The notes under the pieces were generated by a model. That model was not told the origin of the DNA and did not search any database. It was given only the letters and a program-made list of their open reading frames with translations. Of a DNA stretch of 64,000 nt, positions 59,167 through 64,000 are shown in pieces. Numbering within the stretch: position 1 is the first letter of the stretch; the number at the start of each line of letters is the position of its first letter. The translations under genes were made by a program, and so were the position numbers. Origin of the DNA: Deltaproteobacteria bacterium (GTDB lineage: Bacteria; Desulfobacterota; Syntrophia; Syntrophales; UBA5619); NCBI GenBank assembly GCA_021372695.1, contig JAJFTY010000011.1, positions 1 to 64,000 of the forward strand, given 5' to 3'.

Positions 59167-62100
59167 ATGATCCTCTCCGATCTTTCGATCAAGCGGCCGG
59201 TCTTCGCCACGGTCATGGTGCTCGCCCTGGTGACGCTGGGGGCCTTCTCCTACCGATGGCTCCCCGTGGAGATGTACCCGAACGTGGAGATTCCCGTCAT
59301 CTCCATCGTGACCAAGTTTCCCGGCGCTTCCCCGGAAAGCGTGGAACGGGAGGTATCCAAACGGCTGGAGGAGGCCGTCAACGGGATCTCCGGCGTGAAG
59401 CACGTCTACTCCTACTCCCGCGAGGGGGTCTCCACGGTGGTTGTGGAGTTCCGCCTGGAGGAGCGGCTCAACGAGGTGATCCAGGAGGCCCGGGCCAAGG
59501 TGAACGGCGTCCGCGGCACGCTTCCCAAGGGCATTGAGGACCCGATCATCCAGAAGATGGACATCAGCGCCATCCCCGTCGTGTCACTCGCGATCCAGTC
59601 CCAGACCCTTTCGCCCCGGGACCTGACGGTCCTGGTCGAAAAGAATGTCAAGCGCCGCTTCGAGGGAATCGCCGGGGTCGGCAAGGTCGATCTGGTCGGG
59701 GCCTCCAAGCGCGAGGTCAACGTGATCATCGACCCCGAGCGCCTTTCGGCCCTGGGACTGGGGATCGATGCCGTGGTCGCCGGCCTGAAGTCGGAAAACG
59801 TCAACACCCCGCTCGGCCGTCTGAACCGGGGAGCGACGGAGGTCAACCTCCGGGTCTCCGGAAAGCCGGACCGCGTCGAGAAGTTTCGGGAGATGGCGAT
59901 CGCCGAGCGGGGGGGCAGGCCCATCCGCCTGGGGGAGGTCGCCCAGGTGAAAGACGGGGTCGAGGAGCAGCGCTCATTGGGGCTGGTGGACGGCGTCCCG
60001 GCCGTGTCGCTGGACGTGATCAAACAGGCGGGCGCGAATATCGTGGAGGTCGCCGACTCGGTCAAGGCGACCGCGGCCGGGCTCAAGGCCGAGCTTCCCC
60101 CCGGGACGACCATCCGGGTCGTCCGCGACAGCTCCGTCTTCACCCGGGAGTCTCTCGAAGACGTCCGGCAGACCCTGATTCTGGGCGGACTCCTCACGGT
60201 CCTGATCGTCTTTTGTTTCATCAACTCCTGGCGCTCCACGGTGATCACCGGCCTCACGCTGCCGATCTCGGTGATCTCGTCGTTCCTGCTCATGAAGGCC
60301 CTGGGGATGTCGATCAACGTGATGACGATGATGGCCCTGTCGCTCGCCGTGGGTCTTCTGATCGACGATGCGATCGTCGTCCGGGAGAACATCGTCCGCC
60401 ACCTGGAGCGCGGGGAGGACCATTTCGCGGCCGCCCGCAACGGAACGAGCGAGATCGGCCTCGCGGTTTTCGCGACCTCCATGTCGATCGTCGCCGTCTT
60501 CGTCCCGGTCGCCTTCATGAAAGGGATCGTCGGCCGCTTCTTCTTCCAGTTCGGGATGACGGTCGCCTTCGCGGTCCTGGTGTCGCTTTTCGTCTCCTTC
60601 ACCCTGGACCCGATGCTCTCCTCGCGCTGGTTCGACCCGGCCATCGCCGCCCGGGGATCGCGGCGGGGGCTGGCGGGGCTCCTGGAGAAGTTCAACAGCG
60701 GGTTCGACCGGGTGGCCGATACCTACCGGGGAGCGGTGGGCTGGGCACTCGACCACCGGAAGGCGGTCCTCACCCTCGCCCTGGTGGCCTTTGTGGGCGG
60801 GCTTTCAGCCTTCGGCTCCCTGCAGAGTGCTTTCTTCCCGGACATCGACAGCGGAGAGTTCAACGTCACCTTCAAAACGGCCCCGGACGCCTCGATCGAC
60901 GAGAGCCGGGGACGCCTGGAGGCTCTCCTCGCGGAGATCCGCGTCAACCCGGCCGTGGGCCACACCTACGCCACGATCGGAGCCGGAGACAACGGCACTG
61001 TCCGCAGCGGCGTGATCTTCGTGAAGCTGAAGGACCGGTCGGAGAGGAGGGCCGGACAGAAGGAGGTCCAGCAGGAGTTCCGCCGGCGGTTCATGGGCGT
61101 GCCGGGGATCGTGACCTCCATCGAGGAGGTCGATGAGTCGGGTCAGAGCAGAAAGCCCCTCCAGGTCAATCTTCGCGGCACGGACATCTCAAGGCTCAAG
61201 GCCTACGCGGGCGAGTTGCGCGACCAGATGTACGCGATCCGGGGGATCCGGGACATCGAGATCAGCATGGAGCACGACATCCCCGAATACCGCATGACCG
61301 TCGACCGGGAAAGGGCGCTCACCGCCGGGGTGAAGACCGACGCCATCGTTCAGACGGTCGGGGCGCTGATCGGCGGCGAAGTGGTCTCCACATATGAGGA
61401 CGCGGACGGCGATGCGGTCGACATCCGCGTGCGCCTCCCCGGGACGCGCCGCCAGAACCCGGACCAGGTCCGGGACCTTCGCCTGGCCGTGGCGGACCCC
61501 GGCCGGCCCGCGACGCTGATCCCGCTCGCGAACCTGGTCTCCTACACCGCCTGGGCCACCCCGTCGGAGATCAACCGCCAGGAGCTTTCCCGACAGGTGA
61601 CGATCGGCGCGAATCTCGAGAATCTCCCCCTCGGAACCGCGGTCGAGAAGGTCCGGGAGGCCGCGGGGAAGCTGGCCCTGGAGCCGGGTTACCGGGTCGT
61701 CTTTACGGGCGATGCGGCGGACATGGCCGAATCCTTCGGCTACATGGCCGAGTCCCTGATCCTGGCGGTCCTCTTCGTCTATTTCATCCTGGCCGCCCAG
61801 TTCGAATCGTTCCTGGAGCCTCTGGCGATCATGTTTTCGCTGCCGCTCTCCATCGTGGGGATGGCGGGACTTCTCTTCCTGACCGGGGATACGATCAACA
61901 TCATGTCGCTCATCGGCCTCATCATGCTGATGGGGCTCGTGACCAAAAACGCGATCCTCCTGGTCGATTATGCCAAGGTCCTGCGCCGCCGCGGGATCGA
62001 ACGGCGGGAGGCGGTGATCACCGCCGGCCGCACACGGCTCCGGCCGATCGTCATGACGACGCTGGCGATGATCTTCGGGATGATGCCCCTGGCGCTGGGG

Positions 62101-62271
62101 ATGGGCGCCGGCGCCGAGATCCGGGCGCCCATGGCCCGCGCCGTCGTCGGGGGGCTCCTCACGTCGACGCTGCTCACCCTGCTGGTCGTTCCGGTCATGT
62201 ACACCCTGATGGAGGACCTGGGCGGATGGCTCGCCGGAAAGCTCGGATTTCGGAGGCATGAACTGCCATGA
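59167..62271 (+). CDS. RND family efflux transporter
   Basis: A 1034-residue inner-membrane proton-driven pump. LSIKRPVFATVMVLALVTLG is the first helix; VEMYPNVEIPVISIVTKFPG and VEREVSKRLEEAVNGISGVK open the porter domain; GLLIDDAIVVRENIVRHLER in TM4 carries the two proton-relay Asp; EFNVTFKTAPDASIDESRGR is in the second porter half; LMGLVTKNAILLVDYAKVLR contains the relay Lys of TM10. Length and order fit AcrB/MdtBC-type drug pumps more than metal (CzcA) pumps, though specificity is not readable. Confidence 0.94.
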   Translation: MILSDLSIKRPVFATVMVLALVTLGAFSYRWLPVEMYPNVEIPVISIVTKFPGASPESVEREVSKRLEEAVNGISGVKHVYSYSREGVSTVVVEFRLEERLNEVIQEARAKVNGVRGTLPKGIEDPIIQKMDISAIPVVSLAIQSQTLSPRDLTVLVEKNVKRRFEGIAGVGKVDLVGASKREVNVIIDPERLSALGLGIDAVVAGLKSENVNTPLGRLNRGATEVNLRVSGKPDRVEKFREMAIAERGGRPIRLGEVAQVKDGVEEQRSLGLVDGVPAVSLDVIKQAGANIVEVADSVKATAAGLKAELPPGTTIRVVRDSSVFTRESLEDVRQTLILGGLLTVLIVFCFINSWRSTVITGLTLPISVISSFLLMKALGMSINVMTMMALSLAVGLLIDDAIVVRENIVRHLERGEDHFAAARNGTSEIGLAVFATSMSIVAVFVPVAFMKGIVGRFFFQFGMTVAFAVLVSLFVSFTLDPMLSSRWFDPAIAARGSRRGLAGLLEKFNSGFDRVADTYRGAVGWALDHRKAVLTLALVAFVGGLSAFGSLQSAFFPDIDSGEFNVTFKTAPDASIDESRGRLEALLAEIRVNPAVGHTYATIGAGDNGTVRSGVIFVKLKDRSERRAGQKEVQQEFRRRFMGVPGIVTSIEEVDESGQSRKPLQVNLRGTDISRLKAYAGELRDQMYAIRGIRDIEISMEHDIPEYRMTVDRERALTAGVKTDAIVQTVGALIGGEVVSTYEDADGDAVDIRVRLPGTRRQNPDQVRDLRLAVADPGRPATLIPLANLVSYTAWATPSEINRQELSRQVTIGANLENLPLGTAVEKVREAAGKLALEPGYRVVFTGDAADMAESFGYMAESLILAVLFVYFILAAQFESFLEPLAIMFSLPLSIVGMAGLLFLTGDTINIMSLIGLIMLMGLVTKNAILLVDYAKVLRRRGIERREAVITAGRTRLRPIVMTTLAMIFGMMPLALGMGAGAEIRAPMARAVVGGLLTSTLLTLLVVPVMYTLMEDLGGWLAGKLGFRRHELP

Positions 62272-63638
62272 ACCACCATCCTGAAACAGGGGGTCTCTTC
62301 CGCCGCGGAGGGTTGCGCGCGGCACTCCTTCCGGCCGCTCTGGCGGTGCTCCTGATTCTTCCGTGCTGCGCAAGGGCCGCCGAAACCTCCCCGGTCTCGT
62401 CCGCGGGGATGCGCATCCTGACCCTCGACCAGGCCCTGGAGATCGCCGCCGAGAAGAACCTGGACATCGAGAAGGCGCGCGAGTACATCGCCTGGGCTCA
62501 GGGAAAGTACGTCGAGGAGCGGGCCGCGGCGCTTCCACAGCTGACGGCCATCGGTTCCCTGGCCCGGGACAAGGATGAGAGCCAGAAGATCTACAGCCCC
62601 ATGCAGACGGAAAGGACGGACAGGCGCTCCGCCCGGATCACCCTGACGCAGCCGCTCTTCACCTGGGGCCAGGTCAGCGCCGCGATCCGGGCGGCGAAGG
62701 CCGGCCTCAAGTCTGCCGACGAGCAGCTCCGGGTCTATCGGCAGGCCGCGCGAAGAGACGTCTCGGCCGCCTTCTACGACGTCCTGCTCGCCCGCGAGCT
62801 GCATGCCCTGGCGTTGCAGAACCTCGAACAGAAAGAACGGCACCTCGAGCAGGCCCGCCGTAAATACCAGGCAGGCGTGGCGACCGATTATGACGTCCTG
62901 GCGGCGCAGGTTTCTGCGGACAACGCCCGTCCCGAGAGGATCCGCACGGAGAATCAGATCCGCATCGCCCGGGAGCGGCTCCGGTTTCTCCTGGCCCTGA
63001 CGGAGGAGATCGATGTGCAAGGGCGCCTGGAGGCTGCCCCGGGAGCGCTTCACGACTTCGAAGAGACCTTTGCCCTGGCCCGCGAACGGCGGCCGGATCT
63101 GGCCGACCTCCGTTACCGGATCGCAATCTATGAGGAACAGGTCCATCTGGCCGATGCCCAGGACAAGCCGCGTATCGATTTTCAGGGCGACTACGGCTGG
63201 AGCTACCTCGAACAGCCCTCCATTTATGGCGATGGCCCCAACTGGAGCGTCGGGGTCCAGCTCAGCTACCCCTTCTTCGACGGTTTCCGAGCGCGGGGAA
63301 GGGTCGTCCAGGCCCAGAGCGACCTGAAACGCGTCCGCCTCGACGCGGCGAAACAGACCGACGCCGCGGCCCTCGAAGTGCGCAACGCAATCCATGCGGT
63401 CGGGGAGTCGCAGGAGATCCTGAAGGCGCTCTCCGGAACCGTGGCCCAGGCGGAGCGGCTCCTGGCCATGGCGGAGCGGGGTTTCACCCTGGGTGTCAAG
63501 ACCCGGCTCGAGGTCGAGGATGCCGAGCTCAATCTCCTCGAGGCCAAAGGCTCGCTGAACCGCGCTCGCCGTGATGTCCTGGTCGCCCGGGTCGACCTCG
63601 CCTGGGTGACGGGGGTCCTGGGAGAGGGGTCCCGGTAG
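62268..63638 (+). CDS. TolC family outer-membrane channel
   Basis: A 456-residue protein with signal peptide (ALLPAALAVLLILPCCARAA). LTLDQALEIAAEKNLDIEKA and a repeat of the same fold from about residue 265 (FEETFALARERRPDLADLRY) are the paired TolC halves; RITLTQPLFTWGQVSAAIRA, YDVLLARELHALALQNLEQK, YQAGVATDYDVLAAQVSADN and WSVGVQLSYPFFDGFRARGR are family segments. It forms the exit duct. The start overlaps the pump stop as ATGA. No clear terminator follows before the rex promoter. Confidence 0.93.
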   Translation: MNHHPETGGLFRRGGLRAALLPAALAVLLILPCCARAAETSPVSSAGMRILTLDQALEIAAEKNLDIEKAREYIAWAQGKYVEERAAALPQLTAIGSLARDKDESQKIYSPMQTERTDRRSARITLTQPLFTWGQVSAAIRAAKAGLKSADEQLRVYRQAARRDVSAAFYDVLLARELHALALQNLEQKERHLEQARRKYQAGVATDYDVLAAQVSADNARPERIRTENQIRIARERLRFLLALTEEIDVQGRLEAAPGALHDFEETFALARERRPDLADLRYRIAIYEEQVHLADAQDKPRIDFQGDYGWSYLEQPSIYGDGPNWSVGVQLSYPFFDGFRARGRVVQAQSDLKRVRLDAAKQTDAAALEVRNAIHAVGESQEILKALSGTVAQAERLLAMAERGFTLGVKTRLEVEDAELNLLEAKGSLNRARRDVLVARVDLAWVTGVLGEGSR

Positions 63639-63760
63639 TTGGTCTCACGGACCGCAAACAGCCGGGTACGAAGAAACACCCCAATTCAGGAAAAAAGCGT
63701 GATCAGGCGCGACCCGGAACCCTCCAGAGATGCGGACCCTCAAAAAAATCAAAAAAATGC

Positions 63761-63794
63761 TTGACAAAAAACATGCTGTGAATATAATCACAGC
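63761..63794 (+). promoter_or_regulatory. rex promoter with overlapping Rex-type operator
   Basis: TTGACA (63761-63766), 16-base spacer, TATAAT (63783-63788): both boxes perfect. The inverted repeat GCTGTGA-ATATAA-TCACAGC (63775-63794) covers the -10. Its 18-base core CTGTGAATATAATCACAG matches the usual Rex operator (TTGTGAA-N4-TTCACAA) at 11 of 14 defined positions, so Rex probably represses itself. Confidence 0.85.
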
Positions 63795-63831
63795 CAACCC
63801 GGCAACCTGCGGGACGTTGTGAGGCGAGACC

Positions 63832-64000
63832 ATGCAGCTCGAAAAGATGGGAAAGAAGATATCCTTGCAGACCGTGGAACGGTTGAGCCTGTATCGCAAG
63901 ATCCTGGAGGATCTTCACAGGGAAGGCGTAGAGAACGTCTATTCCTATCAGCTCGCGGAGATGGTGGACGTCAGCTCCGCTCAGCTGAGAAGGGACCTTG
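63832..64000 (+). CDS. rex: Redox-sensing transcriptional repressor Rex, N-terminal part (runs off the window)
   Basis: 56 codons are visible: after a short lead, ISLQTVERLSLYRKILEDLH, NVYSYQLAEMVDVSSAQLRR and DL match the winged-helix domain of Rex. Rex binds DNA when the NADH/NAD ratio is low and lets go when NADH rises, controlling fermentation and electron-transfer genes in anaerobes. ATG 63832 has GAGG 7 bases upstream; ATG 63847 is an alternative without one. A Rex-type operator overlaps its promoter 40-60 bases upstream. The NADH-binding Rossmann domain lies beyond the window. Confidence 0.93.
   Translation, partial: MQLEKMGKKISLQTVERLSLYRKILEDLHREGVENVYSYQLAEMVDVSSAQLRRDL

Overview
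The window is GC-rich bacterial chromosome. It looks like an anaerobic Desulfobacterota (former Deltaproteobacteria), probably a relative of the syntrophic Syntrophales. This is inferred from gene content, not from a phylogeny: pyruvate:ferredoxin oxidoreductase, three acyl-CoA dehydrogenases, 3-hydroxybutyryl-CoA dehydrogenase, an ADP-forming acetyl-CoA synthetase, a TRAP transporter, type IV pilus genes, Kdo transferase (so a Gram-negative envelope) and the redox sensor Rex. Genes lie in long single-strand runs that switch at about 1.4, 4.3, 7.3, 16, 20.9, 24.7, 25.6 and 51.2 kb.

Layout. 1-1.3 kb (+): end of porA and all of porB. 1.5-4.2 kb (-): waaA and a radical SAM protein. 4.4-7.2 kb (+): a higBA toxin-antitoxin pair with an apparently leaderless promoter, rpe and an unusual acyl-CoA dehydrogenase. 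7.4-15.9 kb (-): an accessory stretch holding a secreted dockerin/kelch protein, a DUF4105 membrane protein, a CAP-domain protein between two 83-bp direct repeats, a deletion scar of a type I restriction locus, and a spermidine-synthase-like membrane protein that seems to lack its middle. 16.2-20.9 kb (+): a broken TctA fragment, then acyl-CoA dehydrogenase, ADP-forming acetyl-CoA synthetase and a BioD/DRTGG protein. 20.9-24.5 kb (-): a nitroreductase-like remnant, nitronate monooxygenase, acyl-CoA dehydrogenase and hbd. 25-37.5 kb (mostly -): holA, a LOG-family protein, rpsU, gcvH-lipM-hisC, a TPR protein and M24 peptidase, and ftsB-pilMNOPQ.

37.9-51.1 kb (-) is a very complete translation/RNA operon read from the right: tRNA-Gly(CCC), terminator, rimP, nusA, infB, ylxP, rbfA, nrnA, truB, rpsO, pnp, M16 peptidase, dut and a DUF39 homocysteine-biosynthesis protein. 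A tRNA plus terminator ahead of rimP-nusA-infB parallels the E. coli metY-rimP-nusA-infB arrangement. 51.4-56.8 kb (+) is a catabolic cluster: TRAP binding protein, fused TRAP permease, two different isocitrate-lyase/PEP-mutase family enzymes and a tandem ACT-domain protein between them. I know no characterised pathway with this layout; it is the best candidate here for an undescribed system. 57.3-63.6 kb (+) is a TetR-controlled RND efflux operon with two palindromic operators around its promoter. The window ends in the first 56 codons of rex, behind a strong promoter whose -10 box lies inside a near-consensus Rex operator.

Several kinds of dispersed palindromic repeat sit between genes, and several genes are visibly broken (hsdM, the M48-like protease, tctA, the nitroreductase-like remnant, probably the spermidine-synthase-like gene). 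Assignments come from reading motifs by eye; no database search was run.
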